A DNA stretch of 38,644 bases from Clostridia bacterium (GCA_017450005.1 JAFSYM010000154.1:1-38644), one strand, 5' to 3'. Counted from the stretch's first letter, positions 18,448 through 27,900 are shown. Notes: generated by a model from the sequence alone, not told the origin. Numbers and translations: made by a program.

Positions 18448-18561
18448 TGTCATTGCGAGCGCCATTATGGCGCGCGGCAATCCGTACTCCTTGCTTTTGT
18501 TTTTACGCTCTGCCGGGGGAACGGATCGCCGCGGTCGGCGTTTGCCTCCCTCGCGATGACA
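18448..18561 (+). repeat. Dispersed palindromic repeat, copy 2 (114 bp)
   Basis: Begins TGTCATTGCGAGCGCC, ends TCGCGATGACA, with inner GGCAATCCGT and GGAACGGATCGCC arms. It has the same ends as copies at 3591 and 30201 but a diverged middle. It fills the gap between two convergent transcription units. Confidence 0.82.
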
Positions 18562-18607
18562 CCACCTTTACTTGCTTATTACCATCCCACAAAATTCCGT
18601 GATGAAC

Positions 18608-18940
18608 CTATTTTTTATGATGCGCCGGTTTCGGCGCTTTTTCTTTTTCCTGCTTTCGCTTTTTCTGCTGCTCGGCCTCGCTGATAACGATGGCAATCAC
18701 GATCGACGCAATTACCAACAGGACGATGCTCAGTATCCCGAACCGGTTCCAGAAGTTTTTCAGATTGTTCAGCGCCTTTTTGACCGCCACTGAAAACGCG
18801 CTCGGCTGGTTTTCCTTCTCGCGTCCGTCGGAATAGCGGATGCCCGTTTCGTCCTCGACCGCAATCAGCGCAGATGCGGAAAACGCGCAGCTGAGCACCA
18901 TAACAAGCGCCAAAAACAGCGCCGCAATTCTTTTTTTCAT
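18608..18940 (-). CDS. Small secreted/membrane protein in the lexA-rarA operon
   Basis: 110 residues, not recognised. Seen: a signal-peptide-like N-terminus (MKKRIAALFLALVMVLSCAF, possible cleavage after ASA near 24; the LSC is a weak lipobox), a short exported stretch (IAVEDETGIRYSDGREKENQ), an amphipathic region, a second strongly hydrophobic segment (about 68-90, GILSIVLLVIASIVIAIVI) and a Lys/Glu-rich tail (KKRKQEKEKAPKPAHHKK) likely cytoplasmic. Its ATG overlaps the rarA stop (ATGA) and its ribosome site, GAAAGGAC, lies inside rarA, so it is translationally coupled. Being in a LexA-controlled operon, it is a candidate DNA-damage-induced membrane protein, by analogy with SOS division inhibitors such as YneA or SosA; that role is inference. 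Confidence 0.7.
   Translation of the reverse strand: MKKRIAALFLALVMVLSCAFSASALIAVEDETGIRYSDGREKENQPSAFSVAVKKALNNLKNFWNRFGILSIVLLVIASIVIAIVISEAEQQKKRKQEKEKAPKPAHHKK
18622..18648 (+). terminator. Rightward hairpin with T run inside the 3' end of the small membrane protein gene
   Basis: GCGCCG (18622-18627) and CGGCGC (18632-18637) around a GTTT loop, followed by TTTTTCTTTTT. On the opposite strand the same bases encode the Lys-rich tail. It could stop read-through from the rightward operon. Confidence 0.5.
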
Positions 18941-20217
18941 GATCGATTGTCCTTTCTGTGTTTGATCGGTTCCCAATATGCGCGTGCAGCCTGCTCGGTC
19001 TTGTTGTCGCCGTATCTGTAATACTGCGCATCCTTGAGAACATCCGGCAGATACTGCTGCGCGACCCAGTGATTTTCATAGTCGTGCGGGTAGATATAGA
19101 ACTGTCCCTTATGCGGGTTGTCCTCGCCGTCGTAGTGCACGTTTTGTAGCGTGCGCGGCACAGGCCCGCTCCGGCCGGCGCGAATGTCGGCCGCCGCCGC
19201 ATCGTACGCAAGATAGGCGGAGTTGGACTTCGGCGCGTTGCACACCAGCACCACCGCGTCCGCCAGCGGGATGCGCGCCTCCGGCAGACCGACCATCATC
19301 GCCGCGTCCACAGCCGCCTTGACGATCGGAATAATCATCGGGTACGCAAGCCCCACGTCCTCGCACGCGCAGACCATCAGCCGCCGGCACGCGGACGGCA
19401 GATCGCCCGCCTCTAAAAGACGCGCCAGATAGTGCAGCGCCGCGTCGGGATCGGAACCGCGCATGGATTTCTGAAACGCGGACAGAATATCGTAGTGGTC
19501 ATCACCGGCACGGTCGTAGCGCATGGCGCTTTTTTGTGTGAGCGCTTCGGCCGTTTCGAGCGCAACAATCCGTTTCCCGTCCTCAACCGGTGCGGACAGC
19601 ACGCACAGCTCGACCGCGTTCATCGCCTTGCGTACGTCGCCGCCGCAGGCGCGCGCAATGTGCTGCACGACGCCCTCCTGCGGCACGATCGTCTCCTGAC
19701 GCTCTTTTTCCAGAAACGCGAACGCGCGCTCGACCGCGGGCACCACGTCCGCCGGTTCGATCATTTTGAATTCAAACACCGTCGAGCGGCTGAGGATCGC
19801 GTTGTAAACGTAGAAATACGGGTTCTCCGTCGTGGAGGCGATCAGCGTGATCGCGCCCTTTTCGATATATTCCAGCAGCGTCTGCTGCTGCTTTTTGTTC
19901 AGATACTGGATCTCGTCCAGGTACAGCAGTATTCCGTTCGGCGCGAGAAACGAATCCAGCCGCGCAATCACGTCCTTGATGTCGGACGTTCCGGCGGTTG
20001 TGCCGTTGAGCCGCACCAGATGGCGATCCGTCTGCCGGGCGATGATACTCGCCAGCGTCGTTTTGCCCACGCCCGACGGCCCGTAAAAGACCATGTTCGG
20101 CAGCTCGCCCGATTGGATAATGCTGCGCAGGGGTTTGCCCGGCGACAGGAGGTGTCGCTGCCCGACGATCTCGTCCAGCGTTTGCGGCCGCAGCCGCTCA
20201 GCCAGCGGTACAGACAT
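18937..20217 (-). CDS. rarA: Replication-associated recombination protein A (MgsA/RarA AAA ATPase)
   Basis: 426 residues. RarA is a clamp-loader-like AAA+ ATPase acting at stalled replication forks. Seen: MSVPLAERLRPQTLDEIVGQ, Walker A GPSGVGKTT at 46-54, Walker B LLYLDEIQYLNKKQQQ, sensor-1 LIASTTENPYF, then LSRSTVFEF and the sensor-2 region ACGGDVRKAMNAVEL, and the C-terminal tetramerisation part (DHYDILSAFQKSMRGSDPDAAL, cut here by no gap; VPRTLQNVHYDGEDNPHKG). Length is normal. AAGGAGGAC, overlapping the lexA stop, precedes its ATG by about 5 bases, and the next gene overlaps its stop by 4 bases. Confidence 0.95.
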   Translation of the reverse strand: MSVPLAERLRPQTLDEIVGQRHLLSPGKPLRSIIQSGELPNMVFYGPSGVGKTTLASIIARQTDRHLVRLNGTTAGTSDIKDVIARLDSFLAPNGILLYLDEIQYLNKKQQQTLLEYIEKGAITLIASTTENPYFYVYNAILSRSTVFEFKMIEPADVVPAVERAFAFLEKERQETIVPQEGVVQHIARACGGDVRKAMNAVELCVLSAPVEDGKRIVALETAEALTQKSAMRYDRAGDDHYDILSAFQKSMRGSDPDAALHYLARLLEAGDLPSACRRLMVCACEDVGLAYPMIIPIVKAAVDAAMMVGLPEARIPLADAVVLVCNAPKSNSAYLAYDAAAADIRAGRSGPVPRTLQNVHYDGEDNPHKGQFYIYPHDYENHWVAQQYLPDVLKDAQYYRYGDNKTEQAARAYWEPIKHRKDNRS

Positions 20218-20228
20218 AGGCGTCCTCC

Positions 20229-20819
20229 TTAATAATAGCGGTGTACGGCGACAACCTTGCCGAGGATCTGCACATGGTCGACAATGATCGGCTCGTATGC
20301 GGCGTTGGCCGGCTGCAGACGGTATACGCCGTTCTCCTTGTAGAACGTCTTGACCGTGGCCTCGTCATCCACCAGCGCGATCACCATCTGTCCGTTCTCC
20401 GCTGCGGAAACCTGCTCGGCAATCACGATGTCGCCGTCCAGAATGCCCGCCTCGATCATGCTCTCGCCCCGCACATGCAGCGCAAAGTAAGATTTGTCCG
20501 CGCTCGTATAGCCGGTATACGGAATATACCCCTCGATCTGCTCGACCGCCAGCAGCGGTGCGCCCGCGGCAACCGTGCCAAGCAGCGGCACCTGCACGGC
20601 AGGCTCCCCCTGCCCCACGATGCGGATGGAACGCTTGCGCATCGGGTCGCGTGAAATATATCCCTTGTCCTCGAGCGCCTTGAGATTGGCCTGCACGGAC
20701 GACGTCGACCGCAGCCCGACTGCACTGCCGATCTCCCGCACGGAGGGCGGCACGCCGTCGCGCATTTTTTCCATCAGATATTCATACACTCTTCGCTGGG
20801 TATCATTGAGCTTTTCCAT
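20229..20819 (-). CDS. lexA: LexA repressor
   Basis: 196 residues. SOS repressor that cleaves itself when RecA filaments form. Seen: an N-terminal winged helix (KLNDTQRRVYEYLMEKMRDG, PPSVREIGSAVGLRSTSSV), the Ala-Gly cleavage site in LGTVAAGAPLLA, catalytic Ser in RGESMIEAGILDGD and catalytic Lys in DEATVKTFYKENG. All residues needed for autoproteolysis are present. It is first in a leftward operon with rarA (11-base gap). A LexA-box-like palindrome overlaps its -35 hexamer, consistent with autorepression. Confidence 0.96.
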   Translation of the reverse strand: MEKLNDTQRRVYEYLMEKMRDGVPPSVREIGSAVGLRSTSSVQANLKALEDKGYISRDPMRKRSIRIVGQGEPAVQVPLLGTVAAGAPLLAVEQIEGYIPYTGYTSADKSYFALHVRGESMIEAGILDGDIVIAEQVSAAENGQMVIALVDDEATVKTFYKENGVYRLQPANAAYEPIIVDHVQILGKVVAVHRYY

Positions 20820-20851
20820 TCTATACCCTCCAATGCTCAGCTTTCAGGAAC

Positions 20852-20880
20852 AGTATAGCACACTGCGCGGCAAAATGCAA
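20852..20880 (-). promoter_or_regulatory. lexA promoter
   Basis: On the minus strand TTGCAT (20875-20880), a 17-bp spacer and TATACT (20852-20857). They lie 33 bases before the lexA start. Confidence 0.75.
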
Positions 20881-20890
20881 ACATTTGTTT
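20879..20890. promoter_or_regulatory. LexA operator (SOS box) candidate
   Basis: AAACATTTGTTT is a perfect palindrome matching the Gram-positive LexA box core AAC-N4-GTT (consensus GAAC-N4-GTTC). It overlaps the lexA -35 hexamer and also lies about 30 bp upstream of the divergent promoter at 20922. Confidence 0.7.
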
Positions 20891-20921
20891 TGTGTCGCAT
20901 GAAAAAAGTTTTGCTCAGGTG

Positions 20922-20950
20922 TTGAAAAGTGCTTGAAAAAATGCTATAGT
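20922..20950 (+). promoter_or_regulatory. Promoter of the NifU-like/GGGtGRT operon
   Basis: TTGAAA (20922-20927), a 17-bp spacer and TATAGT (20945-20950), with an extended TGC before the -10. The leader to ATG 21048 is about 90 bases. Confidence 0.75.
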
Positions 20951-21047
20951 AAATTTGTTATGGTGCTTTTGTGCCGCAGCGCACACAAAGCAAAACCGGG
21001 ACGCGTCCGACTTTGCGGCGGCGTCCGAGTATAAGGAGGAAAAACTC

Positions 21048-21740
21048 ATGATCTATTCAAGCGAAGTTAAGGGCATGTGTCCTGTGCATCAGGGCGTTCA
21101 TCACGGCGCGGCTCCGATCCCGGAGGAGGCCAAATGGGTCAAATCGCGCGAGGTGAAGGACATCTCCGGCTACACGCACGGCATCGGCTGGTGCGCACCG
21201 CAGCAGGGCGGCTGCAAGCTCTCGCTCAACGTCAAGGACGGCATCATTCAGGAAGCGCTTGTCGAGACGATCGGCTGCTCCGGCATGACGCACTCCGCAG
21301 CGATGGCCGCCGAGATCCTGCCGGGTCTGACGGTTCTCGAAGCGCTCAACACCGACCTCGTCTGCGACGCGATCAACACCGCCATGCGCGAGCTGTTCCT
21401 GCAGATCGCCTACGGCCGCACGCAGAGCGCGTTCTCCGAGGACGGCCTGCAGATCGGCGCCGGTCTGGAAGACCTCGGCAAAGGCGCGCGCTCCATGGTC
21501 GGCACGACCTACGGCACGCTCTCGAAGGGTCCGCGTTACCTCGATCTGACGGAAGGCTACATCACCGAGCTCGCCCTCGACGAGAACGATGAGATCATCG
21601 GGTACAAATATGTCAACTTCGGCAAGATGATGGACTTCATCAAGGCCGGCAGCGATGCGCAGACAGCGCTCGAAAAGGCTTCCGGCCAGTACGGCCGTGT
21701 CGCCGACGCGGTCAAGTTCATCGATCCGAGAAAAGAATAA
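21048..21740 (+). CDS. NifU/SufU-like iron-sulfur scaffold homologue paired with GGGtGRT protein
   Basis: 230 residues. Seen: a Cys/His-rich N-terminus (GMCPVHQGVHHG, Cys11), GIGWCAPQQGGCKLS (Cys49, Cys56), and ETIGCSGMTHSAAMAAEILPG (Cys77), which resembles the GCGAS-type segment of NifU N-terminal scaffolds, followed by a conserved LVCDAINTAMRELF (Cys106). NifU/SufU proteins assemble or relay Fe-S clusters; whether this one does is inferred from similarity. The strong site AAGGAGGAA (21033-21041) sets ATG 21048; an upstream in-frame start at 20955 has no ribosome site and adds unrelated residues. It is 18 bases from the GGGtGRT gene; the two genes usually occur together in Clostridia, as I recall. 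Confidence 0.75.
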   Translation: MIYSSEVKGMCPVHQGVHHGAAPIPEEAKWVKSREVKDISGYTHGIGWCAPQQGGCKLSLNVKDGIIQEALVETIGCSGMTHSAAMAAEILPGLTVLEALNTDLVCDAINTAMRELFLQIAYGRTQSAFSEDGLQIGAGLEDLGKGARSMVGTTYGTLSKGPRYLDLTEGYITELALDENDEIIGYKYVNFGKMMDFIKAGSDAQTALEKASGQYGRVADAVKFIDPRKE

Positions 21741-21758
21741 GGCAGGGAGGAACGAACG

Positions 21759-22778
21759 ATGGTACAATTTGAATCCTACGAAAGAAGAGAAAAACAGATC
21801 CTGCAGAAGCTCGCAGAGTACGGCATCGCCTCCATCGAAGAAGCCGAGCAGATCACCAAGGACGCCGGTCTCGACGTCTATCATATGGTCGAAAAAATCC
21901 AGCCCATCTGTTTTGAGAACGCCAAGTGGGCATACACGGTCGGCGCGGCAATCGCCATCAAGAAGGGCTGCCGCAAAGCCGCCGACGCCGCAGCCGCCAT
22001 CGGCGAGGGTCTGCAGGCGTTCTGCATCCCCGGTTCCGTCGCGGATCGCCGCAAGGTCGGTCTCGGTCACGGCAATCTGGGCAAGATGCTGCTTGAAGAG
22101 GACACAGAGTGCTTCGCATTCCTTGCCGGTCACGAATCCTTTGCCGCTGCGGAAGGCGCAATCGGCATTGCGGAAAAGGCCAACAAGGTCCGCCAGAAGC
22201 CCCTGCGCGTCATCCTCAACGGTCTGGGCAAGGATGCGGCGCAGGTCATCTCCCGCATCAACGGCTTCACCTATGTCGAAACCGAATATGACTACTTCAC
22301 GGGCGAGCTGAAGGAAGTCTTCCGTAAGTGCTACTCCAAAGACCCCGAATCCTCCAGAGCGCGCGTCAACTGCTACGGCGCCAACGACGTGCAGGAAGGC
22401 GTGGCGATCATGTGGCATGAAAACGTGGACGTGTCCATCACCGGCAATTCCACCAACCCCACCCGCTTCCAGCACCCGGTCGCCGGCACCTACAAGAAAG
22501 AGCGCACCGAAGCCGGTAAGAAATACTTCTCCGTCGCATCCGGCGGCGGCACGGGCCGCACGCTGCATCCCGACAACATGGCCGCAGGCCCCGCTTCCTA
22601 CGGCATGACCGACACGATGGGACGCATGCATTCCGACGCGCAGTTCGCAGGTTCCTCCTCCGTTCCGGCGCACGTGGAAATGATGGGTCTGATCGGCGCG
22701 GGCAACAATCCGATGGTCGGCATGACGGTTTCCGTCGCCGTTTCCGTCGAGGAAGCCGCAAAGGCAGGCAAGTTTTAA
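21759..22778 (+). CDS. GGGtGRT protein (conserved, function unknown)
   Basis: 339 residues. The name-giving motif GGGTGRT is at 262-268 in SVASGGGTGRTLHPDNMAAG. Other conserved-looking stretches are GHGNLGKMLLEE (103-114), FAFLAGHESFAAAEGA, GANDVQEGVAIMWHENVDVS and AGSSSVPAHVEMMGLIGAGNNPMVG. Cys lie at 51, 71, 89, 118, 191 and 205. No signal peptide or TM is seen; probably cytoplasmic. The glycine-rich motif could bind a nucleotide or phosphate, but this is speculation. It follows the NifU-like gene in an evident operon (GGGAGG before ATG 21759), pointing to a joint, possibly Fe-S-related, role. Confidence 0.85.
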   Translation: MVQFESYERREKQILQKLAEYGIASIEEAEQITKDAGLDVYHMVEKIQPICFENAKWAYTVGAAIAIKKGCRKAADAAAAIGEGLQAFCIPGSVADRRKVGLGHGNLGKMLLEEDTECFAFLAGHESFAAAEGAIGIAEKANKVRQKPLRVILNGLGKDAAQVISRINGFTYVETEYDYFTGELKEVFRKCYSKDPESSRARVNCYGANDVQEGVAIMWHENVDVSITGNSTNPTRFQHPVAGTYKKERTEAGKKYFSVASGGGTGRTLHPDNMAAGPASYGMTDTMGRMHSDAQFAGSSSVPAHVEMMGLIGAGNNPMVGMTVSVAVSVEEAAKAGKF

Positions 22779-22790
22779 GGTATACTTTCA

Positions 22791-22828
22791 CGCCGCATCG
22801 GACAGGCTGGCGTCTGCCCGGTGCGGCG
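22791..22828 (+). terminator. Hairpin after the GGGtGRT gene, weak or partial terminator
   Basis: CGCCGCATCGGACAG pairs imperfectly with CTGCCCGGTGCGGCG around a short loop. No T run follows, so it may be an attenuator, mRNA-protecting hairpin or repeat rather than a terminator. Confidence 0.45.
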
Positions 22829-22869
22829 TTATCTGAAAAGGATTTCATCCCGAAAAAGGAGTTGACTTT

Positions 22870-24678
22870 ATGGATCCGATCAAGGTCGATTTTTCCGGCA
22901 GAGGCGGCGCGGACAAAAGCCGCGAGATCGTCATCCCGCCCGAAAAGGCTGTGCTGAAGGTCATCCTCTCCATCGTGCTGGCGCTTGTGACGGGCGGCAT
23001 TGTCTACTACTTCATGCTGCCCCCGCTCAACTTTAAGGCCATCGAATTCTATTATTTCCTCGGCATCGTAATCGCCTCGTTCGTGGTGTTTCTCACCGTC
23101 CTGAGCGGCGCGTTCAAACACAGCGAGTATATCCCCTACATCAAGAAAAAGGCCATCGTGCCGGCAATCCTGATCGGCGTGCTGGTCGCGGTGGTGCTGG
23201 TGGGGTTCCTGGTGGGCTGCCAGTTCTTCCGCGCGAGAAGCTACGGCAAGCTCATGTCGGTACAGACCGACCGCGTGTTCAGCCAGGATATCAAGGAGCC
23301 GGATTTCGACACGGTTCCCAAATTGGACACAGAGGCCGCGGCGGCGCTTGCGGATAAGGCGCTTGGCGACCTGTCCAAACAGGGCAAGGTGTCGCAGTAC
23401 AAAAACTACGAAGGCACCGCTGCCTCATCCAACTATCCGCAGATCAACTACAAAGGCCGTCCCACCCGCCTGGCTATGCTGCAGTACGGCAACATCATCA
23501 AGTGGATCACCAATATGCGCGACGGTCTGACAGGCTATATCCGCATCGATGCGGCCAACGAAAGGCAACAGTTCCAGGAACTGGACAACCCGATCCGCTA
23601 TTCCCTTTCCGATCACTTCGGACGTCACGTCAAGCGTGTCGTGCGCTTTGCGTATCCGACCTATATCTTCGATGCGCCGTCCTTTGAGATCGACGACGCG
23701 GATCATCCCTACTGGGTCGTGCCGCATCTGGACAAGACGCTCGGCCTGTTCGGCGGCCGCGACGTGGCGGGCATCGTGATCGTGGACGCGGTCACGGGCA
23801 AATGCGCTTACCACACCATTGACGAAGTGGTAAATGACGCATCCCTGCGCTGGATCGACCGTGTGTACTCGGACGATCTGATTATCGAGCAGTTCAACTA
23901 CTACGGCAAATATCCCGAAGGTCACGGCTTCTGGAACTCCATCCTCGGCCAGGAGAACTGCGTCAAGAGCACGGACGGCAGCAACTATATCGCGCTGGAC
24001 GACGACGTGTGGCTGTACACGGGCGTAACGAGCATGAACACCGACAGCTCCATCGTCGGCTTTGTGCTGGTCAACCAGCGCACGAAGGAAACACGCTACT
24101 ACGGCGGCATCACCGGCAGTACGGAGCTGGCCGCGGCAGAGGCCGCCAGACAGCTCGTCGCCGAAAAGACGAACTACACCGCGTCGTTCCCGCTGCTGCT
24201 GAATATCGGCGGTTCCCCGACCTATTTCACGCCCATCAAGGACACCAACAACATCATCCAGATGTACGGCATGGTCAACGTGGAAGAGTTCAACAAGGTC
24301 AAGGTCACGGGCGACACGATCTCCGGCTGTCTGGAGAGCTATCTGGACGCCATGAAGCGCGCCAACGTTTCCTATGACCAGTCGGCGGAAAACATTGCCG
24401 TGCCCGATGAAACAGCGCCCGGCGCCGATCCCGGCACGGACGCCGAAGCACCCGCAGCCGACGCGCAGACGATCACCGGCGTCGTGGCGGAAATCCGCTC
24501 GGCGGTCATCGAGGGCAACACCGTGTACTATCTGCGTCTCGACGGCGAGAGCGCATACTTCGCCGTCAGCGCCGCGGAAAGTGAAACGGCCGTGATCCTG
24601 AACACCGGCGACACCATCCGCGCCAACGTCACCGGCAGCGGCTCCATCCGCCAGATGACCAAACTGGAAATCGTGTAA
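22870..24678 (+). CDS. Conserved-looking membrane protein with large extracytoplasmic domain, function unknown
   Basis: 602 residues, not recognised. A polar N-terminus is followed by three TM segments (about 27-50, 57-79, 95-117). Residues 120-500 form a soluble domain with no familiar motif, including PTRLAMLQYGNIIKWITN, DDADHPYWVVPHLD and an Asn/Tyr-rich part. An acidic, Pro/Ala-rich linker (about 500-530, DETAPGADPGTDAEAPAAD) leads to a C-terminal beta-rich segment (about 533-602, GVVAEIRSAVIEGNTVYYLR) that looks like an OB-fold or similar barrel. Since TM3 ends outside or inside depending on orientation, topology is uncertain. A good ribosome site (AAAAGGAG) precedes ATG 22870. It follows the GGGtGRT gene by 91 bases and ends before a terminator at 24725, so it may be on the same transcript. 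Confidence 0.65.
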   Translation: MDPIKVDFSGRGGADKSREIVIPPEKAVLKVILSIVLALVTGGIVYYFMLPPLNFKAIEFYYFLGIVIASFVVFLTVLSGAFKHSEYIPYIKKKAIVPAILIGVLVAVVLVGFLVGCQFFRARSYGKLMSVQTDRVFSQDIKEPDFDTVPKLDTEAAAALADKALGDLSKQGKVSQYKNYEGTAASSNYPQINYKGRPTRLAMLQYGNIIKWITNMRDGLTGYIRIDAANERQQFQELDNPIRYSLSDHFGRHVKRVVRFAYPTYIFDAPSFEIDDADHPYWVVPHLDKTLGLFGGRDVAGIVIVDAVTGKCAYHTIDEVVNDASLRWIDRVYSDDLIIEQFNYYGKYPEGHGFWNSILGQENCVKSTDGSNYIALDDDVWLYTGVTSMNTDSSIVGFVLVNQRTKETRYYGGITGSTELAAAEAARQLVAEKTNYTASFPLLLNIGGSPTYFTPIKDTNNIIQMYGMVNVEEFNKVKVTGDTISGCLESYLDAMKRANVSYDQSAENIAVPDETAPGADPGTDAEAPAADAQTITGVVAEIRSAVIEGNTVYYLRLDGESAYFAVSAAESETAVILNTGDTIRANVTGSGSIRQMTKLEIV

Positions 24679-24724
24679 CGGTCAACGCCGTTTCAAGAGT
24701 TCGTATCTCTTACTCTCCGCCAAA

Positions 24725-24763
24725 AGCCTATGGAAGTCAAGCGCTTCTGTAGGCTCTTTTTTT
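24725..24763 (+). terminator. Intrinsic terminator after the three-TM protein gene
   Basis: AGCCTATGGAAG pairs with CTTCTGTAGGCT (two wobbles), followed by CTTTTTTT. Forty-six bases after the stop at 24678. Confidence 0.85.
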
Positions 24764-24863
24764 GTACCCGGAGCCCCATCCCACGACGACGAAACCCACC
24801 CAAGACGACGTGGTGACGACGAGATATTTTCGGACGAATCGGTCATGAGAGACAAGCAGATAT

Positions 24864-24896
24864 GAAAAATCCCCGTCCTCAAACATGAGAACGGGG
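24864..24896 (-). terminator. Terminator of the large secreted protein gene
   Basis: On the minus strand CCCCGTTCTCA pairs with TGAGGACGGGG around a short loop, followed by ATTTTT. It lies 18 bases after that gene's stop. Confidence 0.82.
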
Positions 24897-24913
24897 TTTG
24901 CATTTGGTTGGGG

Positions 24914-27900
24914 TCAATCAGGAAGAATGCGGTCGATGAACTCAATGCGAAGATACTCTTGCACTACCTTCGGTAGTCTTCCAAACAGCGCACGGAAAAA
25001 CGCTTTCAGTCTGGCAAAGAATCTGGTGTTTACGTTGATTATTTCAGTCTCTGACTCAGCGAGAATACTGCTATCTTTCACATACTTCGCTTGAATAATG
25101 AATTTCTGCCTTGCTTCCATCATCGTGAAGGTATCAGTCGCGCCCTTGTCCTGCCCGTCGATGAACCAGTGAACAGACGCCCCGTCCACGGGGTTCTGTA
25201 TTTCGTCAACGGAGAAAGTAATCGTTGCCCGATAGTCGATCGTCTTACTTGCCGTGTAATCGTGGATCTTGATGACCGGATTGGGTGTTTTCTCAAACTG
25301 TGCTATGAGACTGATACTATTTGTTACAGTAAAAGAGTAGATTGCTTTGTCCGAGACGTGTTTCACACCGTTATACCAACCGGCAAACATGTATCCTTCG
25401 CTCGGTGTTGCAGTCACTGTTACGCTTTCGCCCTCATCGAATGTTCCGCTGCCCGTGACAGAGCCGCCTGTGGATGCCGTAACCGCAACAGTGCAGGGAG
25501 TAACTACCTTTTTAAACTGTGCCGTAAATGTCAAGTCCTGTGCTGGCATCACAGTGGGAACATCAGGTGACCAGTCAATAAAGATATAGCCGTCCTTCTG
25601 CGGTTCAGCGGGTACGACAATCGTTGCGCCTTCCTCTATTTGCTGTTCCGTAATGGTGTCATCCACGACCCACCGGACAGTGTGGATGACCGGCGGGGCA
25701 AAGTCTCCGATTATTTCCACGGTGCATTCGCCACTGATACGTGGGATGTACGCAAACACCACACTGTTGTCCGCGGCGGTCTGCTGGTCGATGTAGTAGA
25801 GATCATCCGTCGCAAGGCCGGTCGTTCCCGCTTGTCTAACGAGAAGAACATATTCATTTCCTGCAATCGTCCTACTCGCTGTAGCAGTGTAGCGCATCCC
25901 TTGCTGCACGGTGCGCGTCTCGGCGTTTTCTGCTGCACTTTGCGCGACGATCTTGTGAGCTTTCGCGCTTCCCGATGCCAGATGCAACTGCATAGCGGGA
26001 CGGACACCAAAATCCACAGAAGCTGTGCCAGAGACGGAAACATCAACCATACCACTGGGGCCGATTTTATACACACTATTTGTTCCATCAGGTGAGCGCA
26101 GCCATGAATAGGAATTTCCATTTATCCATTGGGACTCGTCAGAAGCGTAAGAATCGTTATAAACACGCAGTCCCTGACAGCGTGCATAGGATGTTCCTGA
26201 CGCTGCGCGTTTTTTACTTTTGGATTGGTCTGAACGAAAACCATATGTCGAATTGATAGCATCATAGTACGACAGCAAGAAAACCTTATCTTTGGTTTTT
26301 CCAACATTAAATGCAGAATTTCCCTCGCTGGGGCACGGAGTATCAAGCGTAGTTGTGCTAATCTGTTTTTGCTCTGCGCCGTTGAACGCATCATTTATAA
26401 ATGTCGTATTAAGCCACTGACGGATGGTGGATTCCGCCCAGTTGCTGGCATATTTTCCGCTTGAATGACTTTCATCTGTGTAATTAAAAGTTTGCGAGTC
26501 GATGATCGACATAGACAGGACGAAGCCCGTGTACGGATTGAGCACTCTCCACTGCAGCGGTTCATACAAAAACCAGTAGGTGATGTTGGGATAAAAGCCG
26601 TTTTCATCTTGAAGTGATTTATTCGCAAAACCGGTATCTTTGATGAGTCGAGGTCTGTAGCAGTTGAACCGTACACCACGATAATAGTCCGTGCCTAACT
26701 GTAGGTCGAGATAATACATATATTCCGTCTGCACGCCTTCGATGTAATACGGATATGCCGTCCAATCCATACCCTGACTCTTGGCTTCGAGCTTCAGGAG
26801 CGTGGTCTGGTTAGTCACTTGACTCTGCGGATACGAGCCGAAGTTGATGACATCGCCCACACTGCAGTTCGCCAGATCACCGTCAAAATCGTTGTTGCCG
26901 CCTGGTGTTACGCTGCCACCGCTGCCGTTCGTCATACGAATAGTAACACTCTTGCCAATTTCGGCGACCTCTACTGTTTGCGTTTTGTCCTGATAACCAT
27001 TCGCCTTGACAGTCACAACATGCTTGCTGCCGTTGAACCACAGAGTAGCGATTCCATCCTCGGCTGTCTTAATCTCTTTCGCCTCAAAAACGCCGTCTCC
27101 GTTGATGTCGCACACACCGGTCGCACAACTGACAGCAGCATTGGAGATTGGTTTATCCGATTCGTCAATAATCCTAAACTTGACCGCAAGCATCTTGCGC
27201 GGGCACGCTCCAAATCCAGCATCTAAAGCTCTATTTTTAACTGAAATATAAAACTTGGAATGCGCACGACTCGAATCATATGACAACTTGATTGCATCCC
27301 AACGCAGAGACAGCTTGTCTGTAAACAGCTTAATTTTTAAGAAAATAGAACCTTCTGCATATAATCGCATTTCACAAGAAAAGCAGACATCGCAGTTGTG
27401 ATGAATGTCGTTGTGGATGCCCACTATGTCCGGATCCCCAACTATTTTTGATCCTGCTTCGACATCGAAGCCAGCCTCGACTAATTTAACCAGCGATACA
27501 CCAAACTCAAATCCAACGCCAATTTTAATCTCGATTTTCGTATTTCCAAAATCTGATTCCCATTTTTTTGAGGAATCAGTGTTTGCTTGTGGCCCGTTGC
27601 TTTCGGACGAAACATAGAGTTTGAAACTGCTGGTGTATTCTACTTTAAACGCATCGATTTTTACGCTGAAGCTGATGACTGGATATGCTTTGCCTTCCAG
27701 AACAAATGGGCCAATCGGAATATCCAGCAGTGGGAAATAGAAGTTATCTTTTCTCACTTGGATTTTCCCACTTACACTTACCGTAAAATTAAATTTGAAC
27801 GAGAATTCCAATTTGAACTCATAGTAATCTTTGCCCCAGCGCATATCATAATACAGCTTTGCTGCTGCAGTGAATTCCACGCCAACCTTACCACTAATGC

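Noticed and set aside
20955..21047. N-terminal extension of the NifU-like protein
   Set aside because: The extra 31 residues are encoded by the leader, and the strong AAGGAGGAA site points to ATG 21048.
21057..22673. Leftward 538-codon frame opposite the NifU-like and GGGtGRT genes
   Set aside because: Composition typical of an antisense shadow and no start signal.
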